Shown piece after piece: positions 18,327 through 28,554 of a stretch of 59,918 bases of DNA. Each line of letters opens with the position of its first letter. Within the stretch, counting starts at the first letter, position 1. Origin of the DNA: Streptomyces corynorhini (lineage in GTDB: Bacteria > Actinomycetota > Actinomycetes > Streptomycetales > Streptomycetaceae); contig NZ_QQNA01000030.1 in assembly GCF_003346515.1 (NCBI RefSeq), positions 1-59,918 on the forward strand, in the 5' to 3' direction. A program made the position numbers and the translations under genes. The notes beneath the pieces were generated by a model, which had not been told where the DNA came from, did no database searches, and was given only the letters and a program-made list of their open reading frames with translations.

Positions 18327-21300
18327 TCAGGAACGGCGCGAGCCGGTGGCGGACTTCTTCCCGGCCGCCTTCTTGGCGGCGGCCGGGGTCTTCGCGGCTG
18401 GGATCTTCGCCGCCGGGGTCTTCGCCGCGGTCGGCTGCTTGGTCGCCGCGGCCTTCCTGGTCGCTGTCTTCCTCGCCGTGGCTTTCTTCGCCGGGACCGC
18501 CGCGTCGCTGATCCGCTCGGCGTCCAGGATGCCGCTCAGGAACTTGCCGGTGTAACTGGCGGGGACCGCGGCGACCTGCTCCGGGGTGCCTTCCGCGACG
18601 ACGAGACCGCCGCCGTTCCCGCCCTCGGGACCCATATCGATCACCCAGTCCGCCGTCTTGATGACGTCCAGGTTGTGCTCGATGACGATCACCGAGTTGC
18701 CCTTCTCGACCAGTCCCGACAGCACGGTGATCAACTTGCTGATGTCCTCGAAGTGCAGCCCGGTCGTCGGCTCGTCCAGGACGTAGACCGTACGGCCCGT
18801 GGAGCGCTTCTGCAGCTCGCTCGACAGCTTCACGCGCTGGGCCTCGCCGCCCGAGAGGGTCGGCGCGGACTGGCCGAGCCGGACATAGCCGAGACCGACC
18901 TCGTTGAGCGTCCGCAGGTGGCGCGAGATGGTGGGAACGGCCTCGAAGAAGTCCAGCGCCTCCTCGATCGGCATGTCCAGCACCTCGGCGATGGACTTGC
19001 CCTTGTAGTGGACCTCCAGCGTCTCCCGGTTGTAGCGCGCCCCGTGGCAGACCTCGCACGGGACGTAGACGTCCGGCAGGAAGTTCATCTCGATCTTGAT
19101 CGTGCCGTCGCCGGAGCAGTTCTCGCAGCGGCCGCCCTTGACGTTGAAGGAGAAGCGCCCGGGGAGGTAGCCGCGGACCTTGGCCTCCATCGTCTCCGCG
19201 AAGAGCTTGCGGACATGGTCGAAGACACCGGTGTACGTGGCCGGGTTGGAGCGGGGCGTACGGCCGATGGGCGACTGGTCGACATGGACGACCTTGTCGA
19301 CCAGGTCGTCGCCGTCGACCCGGGTGTGCCGTCCCGGCACCGACTTCGCGCCGTTCAGCTCGCGCGCCAGATGCGTGTAGAGGATGTCGTTGACCAGCGT
19401 CGACTTGCCGGAGCCCGAGACTCCGGTGATCGCCGTGAACACGCCCAGCGGGAAGGAGACGTCGATGTCCCGCAGGTTGTTCTCGCGGGCTCCGTGCACC
19501 GTGAGCCGACGCGCCGGGTCGACCGGGCGGCGGACGTCCGGGGTCGGGATGGACCGCTTGCCCGAGAGGTACTGGCCGGTCATCGACTCCTTGTTGGCCA
19601 GCAGCCCCTTCAAGGGGCCCGAGTGCACGACCTTGCCGCCGTGCTCCCCCGCGCCGGGGCCGATGTCGACCACCCAGTCGGCCACGTTGATGGTGTCCTC
19701 GTCGTGCTCCACGACGATCAGGGTGTTGCCCATGTCGCGGAGCCGGACCAGGGTCTCGATGAGCCGGTGGTTGTCCCGCTGGTGCAGGCCGATGGAGGGC
19801 TCGTCCAGGACGTACAGCACCCCGACCAGACCCGAGCCGATCTGGGTGGCCAGCCGGATGCGCTGCGCCTCGCCGCCGGAGAGGGTGCCGGCCGCGCGGT
19901 TGAGCGAGAGGTAGTCGAGGCCGACGTCGACCAGGAACCGCAGCCGCTCGTTGACCTCCTTGAGCACCCGCTCGGCGATCTTCTTGTCGCGCGCGTTGAG
20001 CGTCAGCCTGCCGAGGAAGTCGGCGCAGTCGCTGATGGACAGGGCGGAGACCTCGGCGATGGACTTGTCCATCACCGTGACCGCGAGGACGATCGGCTTG
20101 AGCCGGGTGCCCGCGCAGGTCGGGCAGGGCACCTCGCGCATGTAGCCCTCGAAGCGCTCCCTGCTGGTGTCGCTCTCGGCCTCGGTGTGCCGCCTCTTGA
20201 CGAAGGAGACCGCGCCTTCGAAGGCGGGGGTCGTGTAGGCGCGCTCGCGTCCGTACCGGTTGCGGTAGCGGACCTCGACCTGCGTCTTGTGCCCGTGCAG
20301 CAGGGCCTTCTTGGCGCGCTGGGGCAGTCCGGCCCAGGGGATGTCCGTACGGAAGCCGAGGGCCTTGGCGAGGCCGCCGATCATCCGGCCGAAGTACTCC
20401 TTGGTGTGGCCGTGGGACCAGGGGTGGATCGCGCCCTCGTCGAGGGACTTGTCCTCGTCGGGGACGATCAGCTCGGGGTCGACCTCCATGCGCGTACCGA
20501 TGCCCGTGCAGTCGGGGCAGGCGCCGAAGGGCGAGTTGAAGGAGAAGGAGCGGGGCTCCAGCTCCTCGAAGGAGAGGTCGTCGTACGGGCAGTACAGATG
20601 CTCGGAGTACATCCGCTCGCGCTCGGGGTCGTCCTCGGGGAGGTCGACGAAGTCGAGCACGACCATGCCGCCGGAGAGCCCGAGGGCGGTCTCGACGGAG
20701 TCGGTGAGCCGGCGCTTCGCGCCGTCCTTGACCGTGAGGCGGTCGACGACCACCTCGATGGTGTGCTTCTCCTGCTTCTTGAGCGTGGGCGGCTCGGTGA
20801 GCTGGACCGTCTCGCCGTCGACCCTGGCCCGGCTGTACCCCTTGGTCTGGAGGTCGGAGAAGAGATCGACGAACTCTCCCTTGCGCTCGCGCACCAGCGG
20901 GGAGAGCACCTGGAAGCGGCTGCCCTCGGGCAGCTCCAGGACCCGGTCCACGATGGCCTGCGGCGACTGCCGGGAGATCGGCCGGGAGCACTGGGGGCAG
21001 TGCGGCTTGCCGATGCGGGCGAAGAGCAGCCGGAGGTAGTCGTACACCTCGGTGATCGTGCCGACCGTCGAGCGCGGGTTGCGCGAGGTCGACTTCTGGT
21101 CGATGGAGACGGCCGGGGAGAGCCCCTCGATGAAGTCGACATCCGGCTTGTCCATCTGGCCGAGGAACTGCCGGGCGTACGAGGAGAGCGACTCCACGTA
21201 CCGGCGCTGCCCCTCGGCGAAGATCGTGTCGAACGCGAGAGAGGACTTGCCCGACCCGGAGAGCCCGGTGAAGACGATGAGTGAGTCACGCGGGAGGTCG

Positions 21301-21359
21301 AGCGAGACGTTCTTGAGATTGTGCTCGCGCGCGCCACGGACGATGAGACGGTCGGCCAC
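18327..21359 (-). CDS. uvrA: Excinuclease ABC subunit A with Lys/Ala-rich tail
   Basis: ATPase that finds helix-distorting damage and loads UvrB. The 1010-aa protein has two ABC-type ATPase halves: Walker [10 protein letters not shown] (near residue 35) and GVSGSGKST (near residue 650), each with an LSGGEAQRI or LSGGEAQRV signature. Zinc-finger cysteines are seen in CPQCSRP and in CENCSGDG...CEVCHG. GTG 21359 ([15 protein letters not shown]) is preferred; a GTG 4 codons upstream also exists. The last 60 or so residues (about 948-1010) are unusual: a low-complexity AAK/KTPAAK-rich basic tail resembling histone-H1-like C-termini. Upstream is a 255-base divergent region; no canonical SOS box was recognised in it. 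Confidence 0.96.
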   Translation of the reverse strand: MADRLIVRGAREHNLKNVSLDLPRDSLIVFTGLSGSGKSSLAFDTIFAEGQRRYVESLSSYARQFLGQMDKPDVDFIEGLSPAVSIDQKSTSRNPRSTVGTITEVYDYLRLLFARIGKPHCPQCSRPISRQSPQAIVDRVLELPEGSRFQVLSPLVRERKGEFVDLFSDLQTKGYSRARVDGETVQLTEPPTLKKQEKHTIEVVVDRLTVKDGAKRRLTDSVETALGLSGGMVVLDFVDLPEDDPERERMYSEHLYCPYDDLSFEELEPRSFSFNSPFGACPDCTGIGTRMEVDPELIVPDEDKSLDEGAIHPWSHGHTKEYFGRMIGGLAKALGFRTDIPWAGLPQRAKKALLHGHKTQVEVRYRNRYGRERAYTTPAFEGAVSFVKRRHTEAESDTSRERFEGYMREVPCPTCAGTRLKPIVLAVTVMDKSIAEVSALSISDCADFLGRLTLNARDKKIAERVLKEVNERLRFLVDVGLDYLSLNRAAGTLSGGEAQRIRLATQIGSGLVGVLYVLDEPSIGLHQRDNHRLIETLVRLRDMGNTLIVVEHDEDTINVADWVVDIGPGAGEHGGKVVHSGPLKGLLANKESMTGQYLSGKRSIPTPDVRRPVDPARRLTVHGARENNLRDIDVSFPLGVFTAITGVSGSGKSTLVNDILYTHLARELNGAKSVPGRHTRVDGDDLVDKVVHVDQSPIGRTPRSNPATYTGVFDHVRKLFAETMEAKVRGYLPGRFSFNVKGGRCENCSGDGTIKIEMNFLPDVYVPCEVCHGARYNRETLEVHYKGKSIAEVLDMPIEEALDFFEAVPTISRHLRTLNEVGLGYVRLGQSAPTLSGGEAQRVKLSSELQKRSTGRTVYVLDEPTTGLHFEDISKLITVLSGLVEKGNSVIVIEHNLDVIKTADWVIDMGPEGGNGGGLVVAEGTPEQVAAVPASYTGKFLSGILDAERISDAAVPAKKATARKTATRKAAATKQPTAAKTPAAKIPAAKTPAAAKKAAGKKSATGSRRS

Positions 21360-21614
21360 GCCGGTCCGCACCTTTCTGAAGAGAGACAGGGGCAGAGCCC
21401 CGGCCGGACCTGTCGGGTCCGGACCTCGGGGATCGCCGGAACGAATGAATCGCCAAGCGGTGGTCCGCCGGGCTGCGGAGCCGGGCCTGGGAGCGCCCGG
21501 ATCGGATTGCCTACATGCCAGGATGCCTCTTCCGAGCTTATAGCACGTGCATTCGATTTATGGCCGCCCTCGGTCGTCTTCACCCGATCGAGTGGCGGCG
21601 CTATCGTCGACGGC

Positions 21615-22301
21615 ATGATCGATCACGCGCGTGACCTGGAATCCCTACGGGAAGCGACCGAACGACTCCTCGGCGCGGCCGCCGCACTGGACAACGCCGC
21701 CGTCGCCGAGCCGTCACGGCTGCCGGGCTGGAGCCGCGGCCATGTACTGGCGCACATCGCCCGCAACGCGGACGCACTGACGAACGTCCTCGAAGGCCGG
21801 CCCATGTATCCGGACAGCTCGACCCGTGACGCGGACATCGAGCGGGACGCACCGAGACCCCTCGCCGTCCAGCTCGACGATGTACGCAACACCGCGGACC
21901 GCTTCCGGCATTCCGCGGCCCGGCCCGCCGACTGGAGCCGGGTGGTCGCGCTGCGCAACGGTGTGACGGACCTGGCCGCGCGGGTGCCGTTCCGGCGCTG
22001 GATCGAGATCGAGCTGCACCATGTCGATCTGGGGGTCGGCCGGGAACTCGAAGATCTGTCCGAGGATTTCACCGGACGTGAGATCGGTTTCCTGACGGAG
22101 CGCTTCTCGGGCAACCCCGAGGTGCCTTCACTGACGCTGGCGGCCCCCGGCGGAGGCACCTGGCGCACCGGCCGCGAGGAAGGAACCGCCCTCGCGGTGA
22201 CCGGCTCCGCCCCCGATCTGCTGGGGTGGCTGGCGGGCCGGCGGGACGGCGCCGCGCTGGACTGCGCGGGCGGCGGGCTGCCCGTACTCCCGCCGCTCTA
22301 G
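21615..22301 (+). CDS. Maleylpyruvate isomerase family (DinB/MDMPI-like) protein
   Basis: A 228-aa protein of the mycothiol-dependent maleylpyruvate isomerase superfamily. It has the N-terminal DinB-like four-helix domain with the family motif RLPGWSRGHVLAHIARNADAL (about residues 36-56), giving one metal-ligand His. The second ligand region is RWIEIELHHVDLG (about residues 130-142). A small C-terminal domain follows. In Streptomyces such proteins use mycothiol as thiol cofactor; the actual substrate of this one is unknown. ATG 21615 lies just after an AT-rich divergent region shared with uvrA. The next gene begins 38 bases later on the same strand and may be co-transcribed. Confidence 0.85.
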   Translation: MIDHARDLESLREATERLLGAAAALDNAAVAEPSRLPGWSRGHVLAHIARNADALTNVLEGRPMYPDSSTRDADIERDAPRPLAVQLDDVRNTADRFRHSAARPADWSRVVALRNGVTDLAARVPFRRWIEIELHHVDLGVGRELEDLSEDFTGREIGFLTERFSGNPEVPSLTLAAPGGGTWRTGREEGTALAVTGSAPDLLGWLAGRRDGAALDCAGGGLPVLPPL

Positions 22302-22339
22302 AAGCCGAGTGGCCGGGCCTCGGCGATAGGCTGCGCGGC

Positions 22340-22993
22340 ATGACATACAGCGGAGCGGTGAAGGTCGGCGGACCGGCGGACGTGCACGAACTGCCCGCCC
22401 TGATGATTTCCAAGGTCGCCGTCGGGCCGATGGAGAACAACGCCTATCTGCTGCGCTGCCGGGCAACCGGCGAGCAGCTGCTGATCGACGCGGCCGATGA
22501 CGCGCCGACCCTGCTGACCCTGATCGGCGACGACGGCATCGCGTCCGTCGTCACCACCCATCGCCATGGGGACCACTGGCAGGCACTCGCCGAGGTCGTG
22601 GCCGCCACGGGCGCGACGACCTACGCGGGCCGGTACGACGCGGAGGGCATCCCCGTCCCCACCGACGTACCGGTCGACGACGGGGACACCGTCAAGGTCG
22701 GGGAGAGCAGCCTCAGGGCGCTGCACCTGGTGGGCCACACCCCCGGTTCCATCGCGCTGGTCTACGACGACCCGCACGGTCACGCGCATGTCTTCACGGG
22801 TGACTGCCTCTTCCCCGGCGGCCCGGGACGGACGACGGACCCGGCCGGGTTCACCAGCCTGCTGGACGGGCTCGAAGCGAAGATCTTCGGTGCCCTGCCG
22901 GACGAGGCGTGGATCTACCCGGGCCACGGCAACGACTCCACGCTGGGCGCCGAGCGCCCGCACCTGGCCGAGTGGCGGGAGCGGGGCTGGTAG
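22340..22993 (+). CDS. Metallo-beta-lactamase-fold hydrolase (glyoxalase II-like)
   Basis: A 217-aa MBL-fold enzyme. The zinc-binding motif HRHGDH (about residues 74-79) is followed by further ligands in GHTPGS (about residue 134), FTGDCLFPGGPG (Asp about residue 155) and the C-terminal YPGHGND His. Length and the short C-terminal arm match glyoxalase-II-like thiolesterases without the long C-terminal helical domain. In a mycothiol-using organism the substrate may be a mycothiol thioester, and the adjacent MDMPI-type gene is consistent with that, but this is inference. Ends in a hairpin shared with terC. Confidence 0.87.
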   Translation: MTYSGAVKVGGPADVHELPALMISKVAVGPMENNAYLLRCRATGEQLLIDAADDAPTLLTLIGDDGIASVVTTHRHGDHWQALAEVVAATGATTYAGRYDAEGIPVPTDVPVDDGDTVKVGESSLRALHLVGHTPGSIALVYDDPHGHAHVFTGDCLFPGGPGRTTDPAGFTSLLDGLEAKIFGALPDEAWIYPGHGNDSTLGAERPHLAEWRERGW

Positions 22994-23062
22994 CCGCGGG
23001 GGCGGCGGCCAGGTCACGGGCGGCCGGGCCCCCGGGCGGCCGTCCGTCCGGTGACCCGGGCA

Positions 23063-23098
23063 CGCGGGGCGAGTGGCGGCTCCGGCACTCGCCCCGCG
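23063..23098. terminator. Bidirectional terminator between MBL gene and terC
   Basis: A perfect 13-bp inverted repeat (23063-23075 with 23086-23098, 10-base loop) lies between two convergent stops. Confidence 0.8.
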
Positions 23099-23114
23099 CT
23101 TCTGACCGCGTGGG

Positions 23115-24134
23115 TCAGACCTGGATGCTGTCCTTGCCGGACTCGCCGCCCCGGCTCCCCTCGTCGCCGTCCGCCTCGGCCGCCGCGCGCTCCGCCTGCC
23201 TCTTGGAGGCGATGAGGCTGGTGATCGTGGTGATCACCAGCACGCCGCAGATGACGGCCAGCGAGACCGGTATGGAGATCTCGGGGACGTGCACCCCGGT
23301 CTCGTGCAGCGCGTGGAGCACCAGCTTCACCCCGATGAAGCCGAGGATCACCGACAGGCCGTAGCTGAGGTGCACCAGCTTCTTGAGCAGGCCGCCGATC
23401 AGGAAGTAGAGCTGGCGCAGCCCCATCAGGGCGAACGCGTTGGCGGTGAAGACGATGTACGGGTCCTGGGTCAGGCCGAAGATCGCGGGGATGGAGTCCA
23501 GCGCGAAGAGCACATCGGTGGTGCCGATGGCGAGCATGACCACCATCAGCGGGGTCAGGATCCGCTTGCCGTTGGCCCGGATGAACAGCTTGGTGCCGTG
23601 GTAGCGGTCGGCGACGCCGAAGCGCTTCTCGATGGACTTCAGGAGACGGTTCTCCTCGAACTCCTCTTCCTCCTCGTCGGAGCGCGCCTCCTGGATGAGC
23701 TTCCAGGCGGTGTACATCAGGAACGCGCCGAAGATGAAGAAGACCCACGAGAAGCTGGCGATGATGGCGGCGCCGGCGGCGATGAACACGGCCCGCAGGA
23801 CCAGGGCTATCAGCACCCCGATCAGCAGTACGCGCTGCTGGAGGTGGGTGGGCACCGAGAACTTCGCCATGATCAGGACGAAGACGAAGAGGTTGTCGAC
23901 GCTGAGTGACTTCTCGGTGATGAAGCCCGCGAAGAACTCTCCGGACGCCTGCGCCGTGCCGAACAGCATCAGGCCGAGGCCGAACAGCGCGGCGAGGGCG
24001 ATCCAGACGACGGTCCAGATACCGGCTTCCCTCATCGACACGTCATGGGGCTTGCGCCCGATGAAGAAGTCGACGGCGATCAGGGCGGACAGACCGAGAA
24101 TGGTCAGCACCCACAGGTTCAACGAGACGTCCAC
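23115..24134 (-). CDS. TerC family integral membrane protein
   Basis: A 339-aa polytopic membrane protein of the TerC/Alx family, associated with tellurite resistance and, for several members, manganese export. The family motifs are FITEKSLSVDNLFVF (about residues 69-83) and TDVLFALDSIPAIFGLTQDP (about residues 205-224), both with conserved acidic residues inside the membrane. A charged DEEEEEFEEN loop lies mid-protein and the last 40 residues are hydrophilic. GTG 24134 is selected for its GGAGGACC site. The long leader upstream contains a candidate manganese riboswitch, and terD lies further upstream on the same strand, suggesting a metal or envelope-stress role. Confidence 0.93.
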   Translation of the reverse strand: MDVSLNLWVLTILGLSALIAVDFFIGRKPHDVSMREAGIWTVVWIALAALFGLGLMLFGTAQASGEFFAGFITEKSLSVDNLFVFVLIMAKFSVPTHLQQRVLLIGVLIALVLRAVFIAAGAAIIASFSWVFFIFGAFLMYTAWKLIQEARSDEEEEEFEENRLLKSIEKRFGVADRYHGTKLFIRANGKRILTPLMVVMLAIGTTDVLFALDSIPAIFGLTQDPYIVFTANAFALMGLRQLYFLIGGLLKKLVHLSYGLSVILGFIGVKLVLHALHETGVHVPEISIPVSLAVICGVLVITTITSLIASKRQAERAAAEADGDEGSRGGESGKDSIQV

Positions 24135-24185
24135 TGGTCCTCCGGCTTGGTACGGCAACTGATCAGCGTTGTCCGCTGCCGGAGG

Positions 24186-24301
24186 TCTCCTCCACCCGAG
24201 CGGCTCAGCCGCGTCCCGGGCCGACGCCCCGGGACCGGTGGCGGTCCGTATTGACGGGTACGTCGCGATGGTGGGAGTACTCCCCTCCGCTGCGGAGAAG
24301 A
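24186..24301 (-). promoter_or_regulatory. Candidate yybP-ykoY (manganese) riboswitch upstream of terC
   Basis: Within the 371-base terD-terC gap the minus strand can fold as a closed RNA domain. A 10-bp P1 helix (two wobbles) pairs 24292-24301 with 24186-24195. Inside are GGGGAGTACTCCC (24273-24285) and CGTCAATACGG (24246-24256), resembling the two conserved segments of the yybP-ykoY class, plus a perfect 8-bp stem (24213-24220 with 24228-24235). A hairpin GGAGG/CCTCC (24181-24193) overlaps the 3' strand of P1, so the two are mutually exclusive: a plausible expression switch. A promoter-like TTTACC...TGTAGT pair precedes it. The remaining gap, 24304-24505, shows only purine-rich sequence on the plus strand. 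Confidence 0.5.
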
Positions 24302-24505
24302 CTACAGCAAAAACCAAGAGAAGGTAAAGAGAAAGGTAAAGGAGTCCCAAAACCGCAGGTCAGCAACGTTGGGACCGATGCTTCCGCGCCACTTGGCGCA
24401 AAACGCTATTCAGGGTGTCATCGTGGCAGTCCCCGGTGGATCGCGCGCGGCGACCGGTCGCCGGGGACCGCGTGCGGCTGTCGGGCCGTGGCCGCGGGGC
24501 CGTGG

Positions 24506-25120
24506 CTACAGATGCGGCAGGAGCGCGGGCATCAGGTCCTGGAACGTGCGGCCGTTGGCCGGGGTGCCCAGGGCCGTCATCCGCCAGCCGCCGCCCGAGC
24601 GGTGGACCTTCGCCATGAGCCGCGCGGTGTACTGGCCGCCGCCGTCGAGGGTGTACCTGGCCAGCTCCTGGCCGTTCGTCTCGTCGACGATGCGGCAGAA
24701 CGCGTTCCGCACCTCCTGGAAGGTCTGGCCGGTGAACGAGTTCACCGTGAAGACGATCTGGTCGATATGGGCCGGGACCCGCTCCAGGTCGACGAGGATC
24801 GCCTCGTCGTCGCCGCCCAGGCCCGCTCCGCCGACCAGGTTGTCGCCGGTGTGCCGCACGGAGCCGTCGTCACTGACGAGGTGGCGGAAGAAGACGACGT
24901 CGACCGGCTGTTTCTCGGCGAAGAGGACCGCCGAGGCGTCGAGGTCGATCTCGCGCGTGCGGGAGCCGAACAGGCCCCGGCGCCGCGCGGCCTGCCAGCC
25001 GAGCCCCATCCGCACCGCGGCCAGGGTGCCGCCGCCGGTCTTCTCCAGGCTGATGGCCTGCCCCTTGGCCAGATTGACCCCAGGGCCGCCGGGCGGGCTG
25101 CCCTTCGTCACGTCCGCCAC
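24506..25120 (-). CDS. TerD family protein
   Basis: A 204-aa TerD domain protein, a calcium-binding beta-sandwich family tied to tellurite resistance and stress in bacteria and to differentiation in Streptomyces. Family landmarks are the opening KGSPPGGPGVNLAKGQAISLEK, the Ca-site loop GGDDEAILVDLERVP (about residues 112-126) and the IVFTVNSFTGQTFQEVRNAFCRI strand-helix near residues 134-156. An internal basic segment (RRRGLFGSR) is somewhat longer than in the shortest TerD proteins. GTG 25120 follows GGGGAG. It precedes the riboswitch-controlled terC on the same strand. Confidence 0.92.
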   Translation of the reverse strand: MADVTKGSPPGGPGVNLAKGQAISLEKTGGGTLAAVRMGLGWQAARRRGLFGSRTREIDLDASAVLFAEKQPVDVVFFRHLVSDDGSVRHTGDNLVGGAGLGGDDEAILVDLERVPAHIDQIVFTVNSFTGQTFQEVRNAFCRIVDETNGQELARYTLDGGGQYTARLMAKVHRSGGGWRMTALGTPANGRTFQDLMPALLPHL

Positions 25121-25257
25121 GCGCTCTCCCCTTCTCGACCGGTCCCCCGCAACCGTCCGTGTGCGGTTGTGCGGAACCTTACGCAGGCGCGTGCGCGACG
25201 CGGCAGACCCGGCCCGGTTCTGTGGCCTTCCCGCGACACACCGGATGTCCCGGCGGG

Positions 25258-27381
25258 TCAGGCGAGTCCCACCTCTTTCATCTGCCGCAGCTCCTTCTTC
25301 AGCTCGCCCACCTCGTCCCGCAGCCGGGCGGCCACCTCGAACTGCAGCTCGGCGGCGGCGGCCCGCATCCGGTCGGTCATCTCCTCGATGATCCCGGCCA
25401 GTTCCGCCGCGGGGCGGTCCGTGACCACCGCGCCCGCCGCGCCCGCCTTCCGGCCGGCCTTCGCGCCGAGCGAGGGCACCGGAGCCCTGGCGGGCTTGCC
25501 GTCCTTCGTCTGCCGGTAGCCGGTGCCGAGGAGGGCCTCGGTGTCGACCTCCTCGCGCGCGATGGTCGCGACGATGTCGTTGATCTTCTTGCGCAGCGGC
25601 TGGGGGTCGATGCCGCGCTCGGTGTTGTACGCGATCTGCTTCTCGCGACGGCGGTTCGTCTCGTCGATGGCCTGCTCCATCGCCGGAGTGATCTTGTCCG
25701 CGTACATGTGGACCTGCCCGGAGACGTTGCGCGCCGCCCGGCCGATGGTCTGGATCAGCGAGGTGCCCGAGCGCAGGAAGCCCTGCTTGTCCGCGTCGAG
25801 GATCGCCACCAGCGAGACCTCGGGGAGGTCGAGGCCCTCGCGCAGCAGGTTGATGCCGACCAGGACGTCGTACTCCCCGGCGCGCAGCTCGCGGAGCAGC
25901 TCGATCCGGCGCAGGGTGTCGACGTCGCTGTGGAGATAGCGCACCTGGATGCCCAGCTCCAGGAAGTAGTCGGTGAGGTCCTCGGCCATCTTCTTGGTGA
26001 GCGTGGTCACCAGGACGCGCTCGTCCTTCTCGGTGCGTTCGCGGATCTCGTGCACCAGGTCGTCGATCTGGCCCTCGGTGGGCTTGACGACGACTTCCGG
26101 GTCGATGAGCCCGGTGGGGCGGATGATCTGCTCCACGAAGCCGTCGGAGCGGGACATCTCGTAGGTGCCCGGGGTGGCGGAGAGGTAGACGGTCTGGTCG
26201 ATCCGCTCCTGGAACTCCTCCCACTTCAGCGGCCGGTTGTCGAGCGCGGACGGCAGCCGGAAGCCGTGGTCGACGAGGGTCCGCTTGCGGGAGGCGTCCC
26301 CCTCGTACATCGCGCCGATCTGCGGCACGGTGACATGGGACTCGTCGATGACCAGCAGGAAGTCCTCGGGGAAGTAGTCGAGGAGGGTGTTGGGCGGGGA
26401 GCCGGGGCCGCGGTCGTCGAAGTGCATCGAGTAGTTCTCGATGCCGGAGCAGGAGCCGATCTGCCGCATCATCTCGATGTCGTACGTCGTGCGCATGCGC
26501 AGCCGCTGGGACTCCAGCAGCTTGCCCTGCTTGTCCAGCTCGGCCAGCCGGGACTCCAGCTCGCGCTCGATCCCGTTGACGGCCTTCTCCATGCGCTCGG
26601 GTCCGGCCACGTAGTGGCTGGCGGGGAAGATGTACAGCTCCTGGTCGTCGCTGATGACCTCGCCGGTGAGCGGGTGCAGTGTGGAGAGCGCCTCGATCTC
26701 GTCGCCGAACATCTCGATGCGGACGGCCAGCTCCTCGTAGACCGGGAAGATCTCGATGGTGTCGCCGCGCACCCGGAAGGTGCCTCGCGTGAACGCCAGG
26801 TCGTTGCGCGTGTACTGGATGTCCACGAAGCGGCGCAGCAGCTGGTCGCGGTCCATCTCCGCGCCGATCTTCAGCGGCACCATGCGGTCCACGTACTCCT
26901 GCGGGGTACCGAGGCCGTAGATGCAGGAGACCGAGGCGACGACGACCACGTCACGGCGGGTGAGCAGCGAGTTCGTCGCCGAGTGGCGCAGCCGCTCGAC
27001 CTCCTCGTTGATCGAGGAGTCCTTCTCGATGTAGGTGTCCGACTGCGGGACGTACGCCTCGGGCTGGTAGTAGTCGTAGTAGGAGACGAAGTATTCGACG
27101 GCGTTGTTCGGGAGCAGCTCGCGGAACTCGTTCGCCAGCTGGGCGGCGAGCGTCTTGTTCGGCGCCATGACCAGGGTGGGCCGCTGGAGCTTCTCGATCA
27201 TCCAGGCGGTGGTCGCCGACTTGCCCGTGCCGGTCGCGCCGAGCAGGACGACGTCCTTCTCGCCCGCGCGGACGCGCCGCTCCAGGTCGGCGATGGCCGT
27301 CGGCTGATCGCCACTGGGCTGGTAGGAGCTGACGACCTCGAAAGGCGCCACCGTACGTTCGATCTTGGAAACGGGCCGCAT
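25258..27381 (-). CDS. uvrB: Excinuclease ABC subunit B
   Basis: Helicase-like damage verification subunit of nucleotide excision repair. The 707-aa protein has Walker A GATGTGKS (about residues 47-54), the damage-probing beta-hairpin region [12 protein letters not shown] (about residues 100-111), the DEAD-type DESHV, superfamily-2 motifs in the second half ([26 protein letters not shown]) and a C-terminal UVR motif ([16 protein letters not shown]) that contacts UvrC. ATG 27381 ([11 protein letters not shown]) is the standard start; the longer in-frame ORF overlaps the MHYT gene and is rejected. All three uvr subunits are within 15 kb. Confidence 0.97.
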   Translation of the reverse strand: MRPVSKIERTVAPFEVVSSYQPSGDQPTAIADLERRVRAGEKDVVLLGATGTGKSATTAWMIEKLQRPTLVMAPNKTLAAQLANEFRELLPNNAVEYFVSYYDYYQPEAYVPQSDTYIEKDSSINEEVERLRHSATNSLLTRRDVVVVASVSCIYGLGTPQEYVDRMVPLKIGAEMDRDQLLRRFVDIQYTRNDLAFTRGTFRVRGDTIEIFPVYEELAVRIEMFGDEIEALSTLHPLTGEVISDDQELYIFPASHYVAGPERMEKAVNGIERELESRLAELDKQGKLLESQRLRMRTTYDIEMMRQIGSCSGIENYSMHFDDRGPGSPPNTLLDYFPEDFLLVIDESHVTVPQIGAMYEGDASRKRTLVDHGFRLPSALDNRPLKWEEFQERIDQTVYLSATPGTYEMSRSDGFVEQIIRPTGLIDPEVVVKPTEGQIDDLVHEIRERTEKDERVLVTTLTKKMAEDLTDYFLELGIQVRYLHSDVDTLRRIELLRELRAGEYDVLVGINLLREGLDLPEVSLVAILDADKQGFLRSGTSLIQTIGRAARNVSGQVHMYADKITPAMEQAIDETNRRREKQIAYNTERGIDPQPLRKKINDIVATIAREEVDTEALLGTGYRQTKDGKPARAPVPSLGAKAGRKAGAAGAVVTDRPAAELAGIIEEMTDRMRAAAAELQFEVAARLRDEVGELKKELRQMKEVGLA

Positions 27382-27455
27382 GGATCCACCGTACGACCCC
27401 GCACCGACAGTCGGGGGTCCCCGGCGGCGGACCGCCCCCGGGAGCAGCGCCCGGC

Positions 27456-28373
27456 TCACCAGTCGTGGAGGTCCTGGGAGCCGCTGCGCGGCCGGGCGGA
27501 GCGGGCCGCGGCCCGGTCCGCGGACTCGCGGTGGGGGGCCCGTGCCCGGGTGCGCTGCGCGGGCACTCCCGTCTGCCCGCACGGACCGGGAACGCCCGGT
27601 GCGGCGGGCTCCTCCTCCCGGCTCCGCTCCTGGGCGCGGTCCCGGCCGGCCACCATGAACGGGTCGAACAGCACGGCCACCCCGGCCAGCAGCAGGAAGA
27701 CCGCCGGGCCGATCAGCATCGGAATGAGCAGGTCGGCGGCCGGTTCCCCGCCGGGGGCGCTGTTGACGTCCGCCAGGTGGACGTGGACGGCGGCCATCCC
27801 CGTGTAGTGCAGGCCGGTCGGTGCGACGCCCATCGCCAGACTGGCGGTCAGGCCGGCCAGGAAGCCGCGGCGCGAGACGACGATCCACAGCCCGGCGGTC
27901 GCGGCGCCGACGGCGATCAGAACGGACAGGGCGACGGTCGCGATGTCGTAGTCGACGCGCCCGTTCACCCGCATCCCGGCCATGCCCAGGTAGTGCATGG
28001 TGGCGACGGCAAGACCGGTGATGATGCCGCCGGTGACCAGCGCCATCCGCGTCGAGCCCCGGTAGCCGACGATGAAGATCCCGATCCCGACCATGACGAT
28101 CCCCACGGCCAGGCTGGCGAAAGTCGTCAGCGCGTCGTAGCCGATCGGCGCCTCCGCGATGGAGAAACCCGTCATCGCGATGAAGTGCATGGTCCAGATG
28201 CCGGAGCCGATCGAGGCCGCGCCGAGGGCGAGTCCGCCCGGCTTCCAGGAGCTGCGGGCGCGCAGGGATCTCACGGTGCAGCGCAGGCCGAGCGCCGCGC
28301 CGAGCCAGGCCATGAGAAAGGCCGCCACGGGTGTGACGAGGCCGTAGCTGAATCCGTCGATGGTGCCCTGCAT
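27456..28373 (-). CDS. MHYT domain integral membrane protein
   Basis: A 305-aa membrane protein with seven predicted helices and the repeated MHYT signature: MHFIAM (about residue 60), MHYLGM (about residue 125) and LHYTGM (about residue 190). The MHYT domain is proposed to bind a copper ion and sense oxygen, CO or NO. Here it stands alone, without the GGDEF/EAL or kinase output seen in other bacteria. The last 65 residues are hydrophilic, Arg/Ala-rich and probably cytoplasmic. ATG 28373 follows GAAGGG. It lies 74 bases upstream of uvrB on the same strand, and divergently from the glycerophosphodiesterase gene. Confidence 0.9.
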   Translation of the reverse strand: MQGTIDGFSYGLVTPVAAFLMAWLGAALGLRCTVRSLRARSSWKPGGLALGAASIGSGIWTMHFIAMTGFSIAEAPIGYDALTTFASLAVGIVMVGIGIFIVGYRGSTRMALVTGGIITGLAVATMHYLGMAGMRVNGRVDYDIATVALSVLIAVGAATAGLWIVVSRRGFLAGLTASLAMGVAPTGLHYTGMAAVHVHLADVNSAPGGEPAADLLIPMLIGPAVFLLLAGVAVLFDPFMVAGRDRAQERSREEEPAAPGVPGPCGQTGVPAQRTRARAPHRESADRAAARSARPRSGSQDLHDW

Positions 28374-28554
28374 AGTCGTGTGCCCTTCGCCCCTTGTGCT
28401 TACTGTACGGATGCGCTGGTTCCGGGAGGGTAGGACGGCAAGCACGCGAATCAAACAGATCTCTGCCGATTTGTCGATATGACCTTGGCCTCACTCGGGT
28501 CCGCCGTGCGTCCGCGGCCTCGATTCACGTCTCTCACGAGCACGAGGAGTTCCG

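Noticed and set aside
21541..21600. SOS (LexA) box upstream of uvrA
   Set aside because: TCGAAT is present on the minus strand but the spaced second half-site of the actinobacterial SOS box is missing.
27382..28494. N-terminal extension of UvrB to 1078 aa
   Set aside because: The extension reads the MHYT gene out of frame; UvrB has a normal start at 27381.
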